From Serratia surfactantfaciens (GTDB taxonomy: Bacteria; Pseudomonadota; Gammaproteobacteria; Enterobacterales; Enterobacteriaceae), in contig NZ_CP016948.1 of the NCBI RefSeq assembly GCF_001642805.2, positions 1,860,001 to 1,924,000 on the forward strand: a stretch of DNA of 64,000 bases. The letters run 5' to 3'. The stretch's first letter is position 1, and the number at the start of each line of letters is the position of its first letter. The translations under genes were made by a program, and so were the position numbers. Below are positions 16,026 through 26,197 of the stretch, piece after piece. A model generated the notes under the pieces. That model was not told where the DNA came from. It made no database searches and saw only the letters and a list, made by a program, of their open reading frames with translations.

Positions 16026-17309
16026 TTAGTTGTCCGCCGCCGCTGAGGTTGCCGCAACGGGCTTATCGTGCTCGACCAACGCGTCCGGCGGCCGGCACTG
16101 GCGCAGCGTACGCACGCTGAAGGCCACCAGCACGCCGAGCACAGCGGCGAACGCGCCAAACGACAGCACGCTCATCAACGGGGTGAACACTCTGCCCAGT
16201 ACGCCGAGCCCTAAGGCGCCGATCGAATCGCCGGTCACGTCCTGGGCGGTGCCGAGGCTGTTGACCCTGCCCAACAGATGATCCGGCGTGTTGCTCTGGA
16301 TCAGCATGAACTGCAGGAGCGAAGCGATGGCATTGGCGTAGCCGTAACACACCAGCGCCAGCAGCGCCGGCGCCAGGTGGCTGAACAGCCCCAGCGAAGC
16401 GATAGCGGTAAACGCGACGATGGCGGCGACCAGAATCAGTACGCCGGGACGAGCGTATCGCCCCACCCAACCGCTGGTCAGCGCGCCCAGCATCGCCCCC
16501 AGCGGCACCGCAGAGTACATCAGGCCGATAGAGGACGCGCCGACATGGTAAGCGTCCTGCGCCAGCGCCGGAAACAGCACCCTGACGGCGCCGACGATGC
16601 TCATCAGCATCCCCAGCAACACCACCGAACCGACCACCTTATTGCGCCAGACAAACTGGAAACCGCTGGCGAGCGCGCGCAGCGGGTGTTCCGGTTCCTG
16701 ATGCTGCGGCAACAGCGTCGGCAAGCGCACCAGCGGAACCAGGGTGCCCAGCGTCCCGGCCGCCGCCACGGCGAACGCCAGCCCCACGCCGCCGAACACG
16801 ATGATAATCCCGCCCAGCGCCGGCGCCAGAATAGCGCCGATGCGCACCGTCACCATGCTCAAGGCCCCCGCCGCCGCCAGGTTCTCGCGCCCGACCAGCA
16901 GCGGGATCACCGCCATCAGCGCCGTCATGCCGAGCGCGCCGAAGAATCCATCCCAGGCCGCCAGCAGATAGAGCGCCCACAGCGACGGCGCCGGGGCGAA
17001 GGCGTTCAGACTCAGAGCGACAAAGCCCAGCCCGCAGGTGCCGCGTGCAAACAGGATCAGCTTGCGGCGATCGTAGCGATCGGCAAGCACGCCGCCCAGC
17101 ATCAGGCCGATAAACATGCCCACGCCGTCCAGCGCCACCGCAACCCCCACCTGCAACGTGGAGCCGGTCATGGCCTGGATCTGAATCGGCACCCCCACCG
17201 CCAACATGCCGAGGGAAAACACCGACAGCATGCGGGCGCAGAAAATCGCGCGAAAATGCGCATTGCTTCTCAGCAAACTGAAATCAAGAAAAAAAGAAGG
17301 TCTGGCCAT
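16026..17309 (-). CDS. entS: EntS-type MFS siderophore exporter
   Basis: A 427-residue 12-helix MFS protein strongly resembling E. coli EntS along its whole length: LLRSNAHFRAIFCARMLSVFSLGMLAVGVPIQIQ, GLMLGGVLADRYDRRKLILFARGTCGLGF, LWALYLLAAWDGFFGALG, ALTSGWVGRYARPG and LGRVNSLGTAQDVTGDSIGALGLG. EntS exports enterobactin across the inner membrane. The ATG at 17309 (MARPSFF) has GCAGGA 5 nt before it. It lies 59 bp after the NRPS gene and completes the fes-mbtH-NRPS-entS unit. It probably exports the catecholate made by that NRPS. Confidence 0.92.
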   Translation of the reverse strand: MARPSFFLDFSLLRSNAHFRAIFCARMLSVFSLGMLAVGVPIQIQAMTGSTLQVGVAVALDGVGMFIGLMLGGVLADRYDRRKLILFARGTCGLGFVALSLNAFAPAPSLWALYLLAAWDGFFGALGMTALMAVIPLLVGRENLAAAGALSMVTVRIGAILAPALGGIIIVFGGVGLAFAVAAAGTLGTLVPLVRLPTLLPQHQEPEHPLRALASGFQFVWRNKVVGSVVLLGMLMSIVGAVRVLFPALAQDAYHVGASSIGLMYSAVPLGAMLGALTSGWVGRYARPGVLILVAAIVAFTAIASLGLFSHLAPALLALVCYGYANAIASLLQFMLIQSNTPDHLLGRVNSLGTAQDVTGDSIGALGLGVLGRVFTPLMSVLSFGAFAAVLGVLVAFSVRTLRQCRPPDALVEHDKPVAATSAAADN

Positions 17310-17368
17310 AATGTCCTGCATTTGATGTTTTAGTACGGGCCGGTACGCACGCGTCCGGCCCGGTTGCG

Positions 17369-20300
17369 TTATACCAACCCGTAGCGCCGCGTCAGTAACT
17401 CATGCAATAGCGGCCCGAGCGTCTCCAGCGAGGCCGGCGACAGGATGTCGGCGTGCTCGCAGCCTTGGTGATGGCAGATCAGACCATCCAGATACGGCGC
17501 CCACACGGCGTTGATATCCATCTCTGGCGGCAGCGTCCGGTCGGCGACAAACAGCGTCGCCGTACCGTGGAAACGCCGACTGCGCGCCTGAGACAGAATG
17601 CGCACCGCATCGCGGTAGTTGGCGACAATGCTGTCGAACATCGCCGCCTTTTCCGCCATCAGCGCCGGATCGCCATGATCTTCCGCCATAAACTCTGCCT
17701 GCTCCTGCGCCACCTCTTTCTGCGCCTCCTCTTCGCTGGGGCCGGTCCAATCCTGACCTTCCGGCGGATAGGTATCCAGCATGCCGAGGAACGCCACCTC
17801 TTCGCCCTGCTGCTGCAGACGCGCGGCCATCGAATGCGCCAGCGTGCCGCCAAGCGAATAGCCCAGCAGGTAATACGGCCCCTGCGGCTGCATGCGGCGC
17901 AGAGTGGCGAGATGACGATCGACCATCTGCTCGATATCCTCGCAGGTGGCGATGGCACCATCCGGCCTTGGCGACTGCAGGCCGATAATCGGATAGTTCC
18001 CCGGCAGATAACGGCTCAGCCCCGAATACTGCCAGGCGAAACCGGAAGCCGGATGCAGACAGAACAGCGCCGGGCCTTGGCCGGTCCGCAGCTGCAGACA
18101 CTCGCCGACGCCGCGGCTTTCGGCCGAGTTGGCCGCCTGTGCGTCATCGAGCAGGTGCGCCATCTTCTCCAGGCTGCGGGCGAACATGATCTGCCCGATG
18201 CTCAGCGGTCGGGTGACGCGCCGCCGCAGCTCAGCCGCCAGGCGCATCGCCAGCAACGAATGGCCGCCCAGTGCGAAGAAGTCGTCGTCGGCATACACCG
18301 TCTCGCGCCCCAGCAGTTCCCCGAACAGCGCCGCCAGCAGGCGCTCGCTGTCGCTGTGCGGCGCGCGGCCGCTCTGCGGGGTCAGCTGCGGCCGCGGCAA
18401 CGCCTTGCGATCCAGCTTGCCGCTGGCGCTGAGCGGGAAACTGTCGGTCATGACATAGCTGACCGGCATCATATGCGCCGGCAAACGCGCCTCCAGCGCC
18501 TGATGCAGCACGCCGGTATCCAGCGTCACGCCCGGTTGGGCGATCAGCCAGGCGACCAACTGCCGCATATCGGCGCCGCCGAGCCCCGTCGCGCCCTCGC
18601 CCAGTTCGATGGCGTGTACCGCCGCCTGCGCGACACCCGGCTGTGCCAGCAGCGCCTGCTCGATTTCACCCAGCTCGATGCGCTGGCCGCGGATCTTCAG
18701 CTGATCGTCGCTGCGGCCCAAATACTCGACGCTGCCGTCTTCCAGCCAGCGGGCGATATCGCCGGTGCGATACATGCGGGCGCCATTGCCGGCGGGATCG
18801 GCGACAAACCGCTGCGCCGTCAGCCCCGGCCGATGCAGATAGCCATCGGCCAGCTGAATGCCGCGCAGGTAGAGATCGCCGGCGCAGCCGACGGGCACCG
18901 GCCGCAGCATGGCGTCGAGAATGCTCAGTTGAGTGTTCCAGACCGGTTTGCCGATCGGCACGCCGGCGCCGCTCACCGCCGCCAGGGCCGCACCGGACGC
19001 CGGTTGGTAGGTGACATCGACCGCCGCCTCCGTCGGACCGTACAGGTTATGCAGCGGCGCGGCGACTAACGCCTGATAGCGGGAAGCCAGTTCACACGAC
19101 AGCGCCTCGCCGCTGCAGAACACGCGTTTCAGGCTGGCGGCGGCGCGTTGCGGTGCACGTTCATTCAGCGCCTCCACCCAGATAGCCAACATGGACGGAA
19201 CGAAATGCAGCGTGGTCACGCCATAGTCGTCGATCAACGTCGTCAGCGCCTGCGGATCGCGGTGCGCCTCCGGCGGCGCCATCACCAGGCGCGCGCCGAC
19301 CATCAGCGGCCAGAAGAACTCCCAGACGGAAACATCAAAGCTGCACGGCGTTTTCTGCAATACCACATCCTGCGCATCGAGCGAATACTCATGCTGCATC
19401 CAAAACAGACGGTTGACGATCGCCCGGTGGTTCACCACCACGCCTTTCGGCCGCCCGGTAGAGCCGGAGGTATACAGCACGTAAGCGGGATAATCGCCGT
19501 TCCCCGCCGGTGGGCGCGGCGCCGGTTCGCGGCCGCTGTCGTCCAGCGCATCGAACAGCAACGTCGGCGCCAGTGCGGCAAAGCGGGCGTCCAACGCGCT
19601 TTCGGTGATAATCAGCCGCGGTTTGGCGTCTTCCACCATGTAGGCCAGCCGCTCGTCCGGGTAGCCGGTATCCAGCGGCAGCCAGGCGGCGCCGGTCTGC
19701 ACAATCGCCGTCAGCGCCAGGCTGAGGCGCACCGATCGCGGCAACGCCACCGCGACGATATCGCCCGGCTGAATGCCGGCCGCCGTCAACCGTTCGGCCA
19801 ACAGTGCGGCCTGGCGCTGCATGTCACGGTAGCTGAGGCTGTGCCCGGCATCCTGCAGCGCGATGCGTTCCGGCGTGCGCCGCGCCTGATCGGCGATCGC
19901 CCGATGCAAGGTGGTGTCCGCCACCGCCTGACCGGTGCGGTTGACCGCGGCAATCAGCGCCTGTTCCTGCGGCGTTTGCAGTTGCCAACGCGGCAGCGGC
20001 AGATCCGGCTGCGCTATCCACTGTTGCAGCAGCGCCATCAGCCGCGCGGCGAAGCGTTCAGGCTGCGGCACCGAAGAGCGGCATTCCAGCAGCAGGCGCA
20101 AACGCTCGCCCGGCAGTACCAGCAGCGTCAGCGGATAGTGGGTGTAGCCTTTGTTGCGGATGGCGTCGCAGCGCAGCGCACCTGCGCCGCCCAGCAGTTC
20201 GTCGTTGTCCGGGTAGTTTTCCACCACCAACAGCGTATCGAACAGCGTACCCGCCCCGGCCAGGTGCTGGATCTCCCCCAGCCCCAAATCGTCGTGCTCC

Positions 20301-23300
20301 AGCAGTTCAATCTGCCGGTGTTGCAGCTCGATCAGTTGTTCCGTCAACGAACGATCGTGCTGCAGACACACCCGCACCGGCAGCGTATTGCTGAACAGAC
20401 CGACGTGCTCTTCCACTCCATCGATCTGGCCAAAGCGGCCGGAAACCGGCGAGCCGAACACCACGTCCTGATGGCCGCAAGCGCTGGCCAGCTGCAACGC
20501 CCAGATGCCCTGCATCAGGGTATTGAGCGTCAACCCGCGTTCGCGGCAGAGGGTCAGCAAACGCCTTTCCTCCGCCGGCGGCAGCGTCATTTCCAGCTCG
20601 TGCACGCGATCGTCCTGCGCTTCACCGAACAACAATGTCGGCCGCACATCATGCAGCGTTTCGCGCCAGATGCGGCGCGAGGCGTCGGCATCCCGTGCGG
20701 TAAGGCGGCGAACGATATCGGCATAGTTCGAGCGCAGCGGCGGCAGCGCCGATTCCCCCTCGCGCAATGCGAGCATCAGATCGTTGAGCACCACCGGCGT
20801 CGACCAGCCGTCGACGATCAGGTGATGCGCATTAAGGAACAGCGTGTAGCGTTCACTGTCGCCGTGTTTGACCAGCCGCGCGTGCAGCATTGCGCCCGGC
20901 TGATTAAACAGATCGCGCCGCAGTTCTTCCTGCTCCAGTTCATGCAGCGCCTGCGCCTCTTGTTCGTCGGACAGCGGCGGCAGTGCGTGACTGTATAGCG
21001 GCCAATGGGTTGCCCGTTGACTGAGCTGTGGAATCAGCTGCAACGGCTCGCCCTCGCGGTTGAATCGGGCGGCCAGCTGCGGATGGCGGCGAATCACCGC
21101 ATCCAGCGCCTGCTGAAGGTGATGAGCGTCCAGTTCGCCGCTGAGGCTCAGGCGCGTCAGCGAGTTATAGCTGCCGCCCTGCTGCGCCGTCTGCGCATGG
21201 AACAGCAGGCCGTGTTGCAACGGCAACAGCGGCAGCGCGGCGGTCAACGGTCCATATTCGCGCTCCCAGGCGCGCAGCGCCTCGTCGTCGACGTTCGGCT
21301 GTGCGATCTCGGCCGCCACCAACGTCGCCGCAGCCCGTTCGGGATGGCGCTCGGCAAATTCGCACAGTGCGCGCACCGCTTGCTCGATGCCGTTATGCAA
21401 TTCCGCAATGTCGCTCTCGCTGAAAATCCCCTCCAGCCAGCTCCAGTTGATCGCCAGGCAGGCGCCGTCGCGTCGCTCTTCGACAAAGATATTCACTTCC
21501 AGGCCATGCGACAGCACCTGCTGCGCATCCTGCGCCACGGCGAAGGCGTCGCGGAAGCGAGTCTGGCTGCGTTGCGGCGTCCAGTGCCCTTCATCCTGGC
21601 TGAAGCGCCCGAGGTAGTTGAACAGAATCTCCGGCGCGTTGCGCTGCGCCAGCGCCGCCAGTTCGTCACGCTGCGGATGCAGATAGCGCAGCTGGCCGTA
21701 ACCGACGCCGCGATCGGCCACCGCTCGCGTCACCCGCTTTACCGCACGCACGGCCTCGTGGTGCTCGGCGTCATGCAGCTCGATGCACAGCGGATACTCC
21801 GCTGTCAGCCAGCCGACGGTGCGCGCCAGATCGAGGCCGTCGTCCAGTTCGGCGCGGCCGTGCGACTCCAAAGAGAAGCGCAGCGAAGCGGCCTGAAAAC
21901 GACGACGGCAGGCCAGCGCCAGCGCGCACAGCATGATCTCTTCGACCTGAGCGCGGTACCCCTGCGGCAATGCGCCGAGCAGCGCGGCGGTCAACCGGCT
22001 GTCGAGCAGCGTGCGTTTTTCCGACACGTCGCCGGTGCGATCGGTCTGCGGATCCAGCGCGCGGCGCCCCAAACGCGGTGTGCCGTCCGCCAGCATCCGT
22101 CGCCAGAACGGCAGCTCGGTTTCCCGGCGTTCAGCGTCGGACCGTAAACGCGTGGACCATTCATAGAGCGAAGTCTCTTCCGGCGGCAGCATAATCGGCT
22201 GCCCCTGCATGACGCCGTCGGCCACCTGCCTCAGCTCGTCGAGCAGGATGCGCCAGGAAACGCCGTCGACCACCAGGTGGTGAATCGCCAGCACCAGCCC
22301 GAGGCTCTCGCCATTCCGTTGCAACAACCTCGCCTGCATCATGGCGCCGGCCGCCGGATCGAGATGGTCAAGCGCGGCATCAAACGCCTGCTCCGCCGCT
22401 AGCTCCAGCTCACCGGATACGGTATCAACCTGCATCAGCTCACCGGCGGCGGCGGTTTCAACCACCAACTGGCCATCGCGGATCCGCGCGCCCAGCGCCG
22501 GGTGCGCCGCGCGCAGCTGTTCCAACGCATAGCGCAGCTGTTCCGGTTGCAGCTCGGCAGGCACGTGCAGGAAAACGCCGTGCGCGAAGCGACGATGGAG
22601 CTCGCCCGTCTCGGCAAACCAGTGCAGGATCGGCAGCCCGTCGATCGGGCCTTGCTGCACGCTGCGAGGGGCCTGAGAGTCAGCGGCCAGCGGCTGCAGC
22701 GCCTGCGCCATGCGTGCCGGGGTGTGCAGCGCGAAGATTTCGCGCGGGCGCAGCAGATAGCCTTTGCGCCGCAGGGCGGTGCCGAGCCCCATCGCCGAAA
22801 TGCTGTCACCGCCGAGCGCGAAGAAATCGTCGTCGGCGCCGACGCGATCCATGCCCAGCAGCTGCGCCATGGCGTGGCAAATCAGCCTTTCCTGCTCGGT
22901 GGCCGGCTCGCGGATGCTTTGCGTCAGCGTCTCCTGCGGTTTGGGCAGCGCCTGACGGTCAATCTTGCCGTTGACGTTGAGCGGCAGCTCCGGCATCACC
23001 ACCAGGATCGCCGGCACCATATAATCCGGCAGCCGTTGCGCCAACTGCCCCAGCAGTTCGCTTTGCAGCGCCGGCGAGGCGCGGCGGGCGTCATCCTGCA
23101 CCGAACAGTAGCCGATCAGGCGATAGGTGGCGCCGATCGGCTCGGCGATCACCACCGCCCGCCCCACGTCCGGCAAGGCGGCCAGCGCGCTTTCCACCTC
23201 ACCCAGCTCGACGCGGAAACCGCGCACCTTGATTTGGTGATCGGTACGGCCAATGAACACCAGCTGCCCCTCCGCGCTCCAGCGCATCAGATCGCCGCTG

Positions 23301-25891
23301 CGGTACATCACCTCGCCGTCGACGAACGGGTTGGCGACAAAGCGCGCCGCCGTCAGATCCGGGCGCCGCAGGTAACCGCGCGCGATGCCCTTGCCGGAAA
23401 TGTACAGCTCGCCCGCCGCGCCGATCGGCACCGGCTGCAGGCGGCTGTCGAGCAGCCAGACGGAGGTATTGGCGAGGGGGCGACCGATCACCGGCTGATC
23501 GGCGGCCGTGACCGGCGCGCCGAGGGTATCGACGGTGTATTCGGACGGGCCGTAATAGTTGTGGATCTCCACCTCCGGATGCTGTTGCATCAGGTTCCAC
23601 AGCGTCGGCGTCGCCGCCTCACCGCCGATCATCACGAACGACGGCAGCGGGAACTGTCCCTTCAGCAGACCGCAGTCCACCAACTGCGAGAAGAACGACG
23701 GCGTGATGTCCAGCAGATCGATCGGCGTCTTTTGGGTTTGTTCGAGCAGCGCCCAGGGATCGCGGCGCAGCTCCTCATCGAAGATGACCAGTTCGCTGCC
23801 CATCATCATGCAGAACAGCGGTTCCCAGGAGGAGTCGAAAGAGAACGAGGCGGTATGGCCGGCGCGCAGACGCCGCGCGTGGCGGATCTCGAATTTTTCA
23901 ATCGCCGGGCCAAACAGCGAGGCCTGATGCGACAAGAACAGGTTCAGCAGCCCGCGGTGGGTGGACATCACGCCCTTGGGTTTGCCGGTCGAACCGGAGG
24001 TGTAAATCATGTAGGCGAGATGCGCTTCATTCAGCGGCGCACGCCGCTCTTCGTCCGTTATCGGCGTGGCTTCGGCGGCCGCGCAGCGCGCCAGGCATGA
24101 TGCGTCGTCCAGGCACAGCACCTGCGGCAGATCCGGCATGTTTACCTGCGTGGCGCGGTGGGTCAGCAACATCACCGGCCGCGCGTCGTCGCACATCAGC
24201 GTCAGGCGTTCACGCGGATAGTCCAGATCGAGCGGCATATAGGCCGCGCCGCTGGCCAGCACGCCGAACAGCGCAACCAGCGTGTCCACCGAACGCGGAA
24301 TGCCGATGGCCACCACGTCTTCGGCGCCGATGCCGCTTTCGAGCAGCACACGCCCCAGTTGCATCACCCGTTCGCAGAGCTGACGGTAGCTGAGTCGCAC
24401 ATCGCCGCAGACCACCGCCAACGCCTCGGGCTGCCGCTCAACCTGACGCTGGAAAGCGTCCATGATTGAGATCATGCCCGCCGGCGGCGTCAGTTCAGCG
24501 CCGCGCCCCCAGGCCGCGAGTTGACGCCGTTCCCCTTCGCTGATTAACGCCAGCTGTCCGATCGGTTGCTGCGGTTGCCGCGCCAGCTGCTGCAGCCAAT
24601 GGCCGATGCGCTCTGCGTGACAGTGTAATGTACGCGGCGAGTATTTGGCCGGGTTGGCCACCAACGACAGCGTCAGCACGCCGTTGCGAAAACCGATCTC
24701 AAACTCCAGATCATCGACCGGCCCCATCGCCAGCGTATGGGTAACGGCCGCCTGACCGTCGAAGGACAAGGCGCTGTGGTAAACCTTGACGTTAATCACC
24801 GGGCCGTACAGCTCTTGATGGCCGCCGACCAGGCCGAGGTCGCGTTTGATCTGCTCCGCTTCATAGCGTTGATGGCGGCGCGCCTGTTTGATTTCCGTTG
24901 CGGTCGCCTGGCAGACCTCCGCCAGCGACATCTCCGGCGTCACGTTCAGCAGCAGCGGCAGCACGTTAACCACTGGGCCGGCCGCCGCCAGCGCTTGTGA
25001 ACCCATGCGGCGCATGAAAGGAAAACCGACTGAAAAGCGGGTTTCACCGCTCATGCGCGCCAGGTATATCGCCAATGCGGCCGTGACGATATCGGCCGGT
25101 TGCAGCGACTGCAGCGCGTCGATGCGCAATGCGGCGTCAAACAGCGACTCAGGCAGCACCAACGCCTGTTTAAGCGGCCGGGTGCCCGGTTCAACCTCGC
25201 GGCTTTCCGTCGATAATGACAGCGGCGACGGCAGATCGCGCAGATGCTGTCGCCAGAATTCGGCCGCCCGCTGGCGCGCCGGCGAGGTTTGCCATTGCTG
25301 AAACTCTTCCACCACCTGGCCGAACGGCGTAAATGGCGAGGCCGCCGGCGACAGCCCGTGGCGCAGCGCGCGATAGATGTCGGCGATCCGGCGCGTGATG
25401 GCCTCGAAGCTGAAACCGTCCAGGGTCAGGTGATGAAAACGCTGGTACCAGAACCAGCGATCGGCGCTGATACGGATCAGCGCATGGCGATAGAGCGGTC
25501 GCTCGCCGTCCGCGGGCAATTCCTGAGCCAGATCGTCGTGCATCAGCGACAGCGCCGCCTGTTCGGCGTCCGGCCGCGCGCTGAAATCGAACCACTCCGG
25601 CGCCTGCACGCGCGCGGGATCCGCACTGAGCGGTAAGCGTTGTGCCGGCTGGCCGTCCTGCGCCTCAAAGAACCGCGCCTGAACCGTATCCGCTTCCGCC
25701 AGCCCCTGACGGATCGCGCGTTCCAGCGCCGGACGATCGATATCGCCATGCAGTTCGGTGTAATGCGCCACGGCGAAGCTGTTGCGACGCAGCGCGATTT
25801 GATCGGCGATCCAGATCCCCGGTTGTGCCGCAACCAGCGGATAATCCCGGTACTCGACCTGAGTATCCGGCAATGAAAGCGTTTCTGACAT
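17369..25891 (-). CDS. Two-module siderophore NRPS (C-A-T-E-C-A-T-TE), EntF/CbsF-like
   Basis: A 2840-residue synthetase starting MSETLSLPDTQVEYRDYPLV at the ATG with AAAAGGA upstream. Order of domains by motif: C (HHLTLDG, ~153); A1 (YTSGSTGKPKG, ~630); carrier (LGGDSI, ~1029); epimerase (HHLVVDG, ~1207, plus ESHGR and FNYLGRF); C (HHLIVDG, ~1688); A2 (YTSGSTGRPKG, ~2137); carrier (LGGHSL, ~2540); thioesterase (GYSLGG, ~2676, and a C-terminal GCEHAD His). By alignment to the GrsA pocket, A2 reads DVWHFSLVD, the EntF serine code; A1 reads DSEDMGYVD, with four acidic residues, suggesting Lys, Orn or Arg. With a 2,3-dihydroxybenzoyl carrier supplied in trans this predicts DHB-D-(basic)-L-Ser, the chrysobactin plan (CbsF of Dickeya has this architecture). 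The TE may release monomer or cyclise trimers. DHB genes are absent from the window. Confidence 0.93.
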   Translation of the reverse strand: MSETLSLPDTQVEYRDYPLVAAQPGIWIADQIALRRNSFAVAHYTELHGDIDRPALERAIRQGLAEADTVQARFFEAQDGQPAQRLPLSADPARVQAPEWFDFSARPDAEQAALSLMHDDLAQELPADGERPLYRHALIRISADRWFWYQRFHHLTLDGFSFEAITRRIADIYRALRHGLSPAASPFTPFGQVVEEFQQWQTSPARQRAAEFWRQHLRDLPSPLSLSTESREVEPGTRPLKQALVLPESLFDAALRIDALQSLQPADIVTAALAIYLARMSGETRFSVGFPFMRRMGSQALAAAGPVVNVLPLLLNVTPEMSLAEVCQATATEIKQARRHQRYEAEQIKRDLGLVGGHQELYGPVINVKVYHSALSFDGQAAVTHTLAMGPVDDLEFEIGFRNGVLTLSLVANPAKYSPRTLHCHAERIGHWLQQLARQPQQPIGQLALISEGERRQLAAWGRGAELTPPAGMISIMDAFQRQVERQPEALAVVCGDVRLSYRQLCERVMQLGRVLLESGIGAEDVVAIGIPRSVDTLVALFGVLASGAAYMPLDLDYPRERLTLMCDDARPVMLLTHRATQVNMPDLPQVLCLDDASCLARCAAAEATPITDEERRAPLNEAHLAYMIYTSGSTGKPKGVMSTHRGLLNLFLSHQASLFGPAIEKFEIRHARRLRAGHTASFSFDSSWEPLFCMMMGSELVIFDEELRRDPWALLEQTQKTPIDLLDITPSFFSQLVDCGLLKGQFPLPSFVMIGGEAATPTLWNLMQQHPEVEIHNYYGPSEYTVDTLGAPVTAADQPVIGRPLANTSVWLLDSRLQPVPIGAAGELYISGKGIARGYLRRPDLTAARFVANPFVDGEVMYRSGDLMRWSAEGQLVFIGRTDHQIKVRGFRVELGEVESALAALPDVGRAVVIAEPIGATYRLIGYCSVQDDARRASPALQSELLGQLAQRLPDYMVPAILVVMPELPLNVNGKIDRQALPKPQETLTQSIREPATEQERLICHAMAQLLGMDRVGADDDFFALGGDSISAMGLGTALRRKGYLLRPREIFALHTPARMAQALQPLAADSQAPRSVQQGPIDGLPILHWFAETGELHRRFAHGVFLHVPAELQPEQLRYALEQLRAAHPALGARIRDGQLVVETAAAGELMQVDTVSGELELAAEQAFDAALDHLDPAAGAMMQARLLQRNGESLGLVLAIHHLVVDGVSWRILLDELRQVADGVMQGQPIMLPPEETSLYEWSTRLRSDAERRETELPFWRRMLADGTPRLGRRALDPQTDRTGDVSEKRTLLDSRLTAALLGALPQGYRAQVEEIMLCALALACRRRFQAASLRFSLESHGRAELDDGLDLARTVGWLTAEYPLCIELHDAEHHEAVRAVKRVTRAVADRGVGYGQLRYLHPQRDELAALAQRNAPEILFNYLGRFSQDEGHWTPQRSQTRFRDAFAVAQDAQQVLSHGLEVNIFVEERRDGACLAINWSWLEGIFSESDIAELHNGIEQAVRALCEFAERHPERAAATLVAAEIAQPNVDDEALRAWEREYGPLTAALPLLPLQHGLLFHAQTAQQGGSYNSLTRLSLSGELDAHHLQQALDAVIRRHPQLAARFNREGEPLQLIPQLSQRATHWPLYSHALPPLSDEQEAQALHELEQEELRRDLFNQPGAMLHARLVKHGDSERYTLFLNAHHLIVDGWSTPVVLNDLMLALREGESALPPLRSNYADIVRRLTARDADASRRIWRETLHDVRPTLLFGEAQDDRVHELEMTLPPAEERRLLTLCRERGLTLNTLMQGIWALQLASACGHQDVVFGSPVSGRFGQIDGVEEHVGLFSNTLPVRVCLQHDRSLTEQLIELQHRQIELLEHDDLGLGEIQHLAGAGTLFDTLLVVENYPDNDELLGGAGALRCDAIRNKGYTHYPLTLLVLPGERLRLLLECRSSVPQPERFAARLMALLQQWIAQPDLPLPRWQLQTPQEQALIAAVNRTGQAVADTTLHRAIADQARRTPERIALQDAGHSLSYRDMQRQAALLAERLTAAGIQPGDIVAVALPRSVRLSLALTAIVQTGAAWLPLDTGYPDERLAYMVEDAKPRLIITESALDARFAALAPTLLFDALDDSGREPAPRPPAGNGDYPAYVLYTSGSTGRPKGVVVNHRAIVNRLFWMQHEYSLDAQDVVLQKTPCSFDVSVWEFFWPLMVGARLVMAPPEAHRDPQALTTLIDDYGVTTLHFVPSMLAIWVEALNERAPQRAAASLKRVFCSGEALSCELASRYQALVAAPLHNLYGPTEAAVDVTYQPASGAALAAVSGAGVPIGKPVWNTQLSILDAMLRPVPVGCAGDLYLRGIQLADGYLHRPGLTAQRFVADPAGNGARMYRTGDIARWLEDGSVEYLGRSDDQLKIRGQRIELGEIEQALLAQPGVAQAAVHAIELGEGATGLGGADMRQLVAWLIAQPGVTLDTGVLHQALEARLPAHMMPVSYVMTDSFPLSASGKLDRKALPRPQLTPQSGRAPHSDSERLLAALFGELLGRETVYADDDFFALGGHSLLAMRLAAELRRRVTRPLSIGQIMFARSLEKMAHLLDDAQAANSAESRGVGECLQLRTGQGPALFCLHPASGFAWQYSGLSRYLPGNYPIIGLQSPRPDGAIATCEDIEQMVDRHLATLRRMQPQGPYYLLGYSLGGTLAHSMAARLQQQGEEVAFLGMLDTYPPEGQDWTGPSEEEAQKEVAQEQAEFMAEDHGDPALMAEKAAMFDSIVANYRDAVRILSQARSRRFHGTATLFVADRTLPPEMDINAVWAPYLDGLICHHQGCEHADILSPASLETLGPLLHELLTRRYGLV

Positions 25892-25942
25892 GGTGTCTGT
25901 CCTTTTCCTCAAACGGAATGTAGCGATGTGGTTGCTGCGCGA

Positions 25943-26167
25943 TTAACGCTGCGCATCCGTCGCTTTCAACGACGCCGGCCGCATGTCCTGCCAGTGCGTT
26001 TCGATGTAGTCGATGCATTCACCGCGCGCCGCCGGCCCCATCAGCACGCGCCACCCCGGCGGCGTATCGGCAAACTGCGGCCACAGCGAATACTGCTGCT
26101 GCGCATTGATCAATACGGAGAAACGGAGACTTTCGTCATCGAACGGGTTTTGTTGTTCCTGAGTCAT
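25943..26167 (-). CDS. ybdZ: MbtH-like NRPS accessory protein
   Basis: A 74-residue MbtH-like protein with the family signature NPFDDE, FSVLINAQQQYSLWP, PPGWRVLMGPAARGECIDYIETHWQDMRP: the three Trp positions, the QYSLWP motif and DMRP are all kept. MbtH proteins bind adenylation domains and are needed for their folding or activity. AAGG lies before the ATG. It lies 51 bp upstream of the NRPS and 30 bp after the esterase gene, as in ybdZ-entF arrangements. Confidence 0.95.
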   Translation of the reverse strand: MTQEQQNPFDDESLRFSVLINAQQQYSLWPQFADTPPGWRVLMGPAARGECIDYIETHWQDMRPASLKATDAQR

Positions 26168-26197
26168 TTGCCTTACCTGTCTGTCAACATGTGTGGG

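Noticed and set aside
17453..24100. Long open frames on the + strand inside the NRPS gene (up to ~600 codons)
   Set aside because: They are antisense shadows of GC-rich coding DNA, full of Arg/His/Gln, with no ribosome sites or family resemblance.
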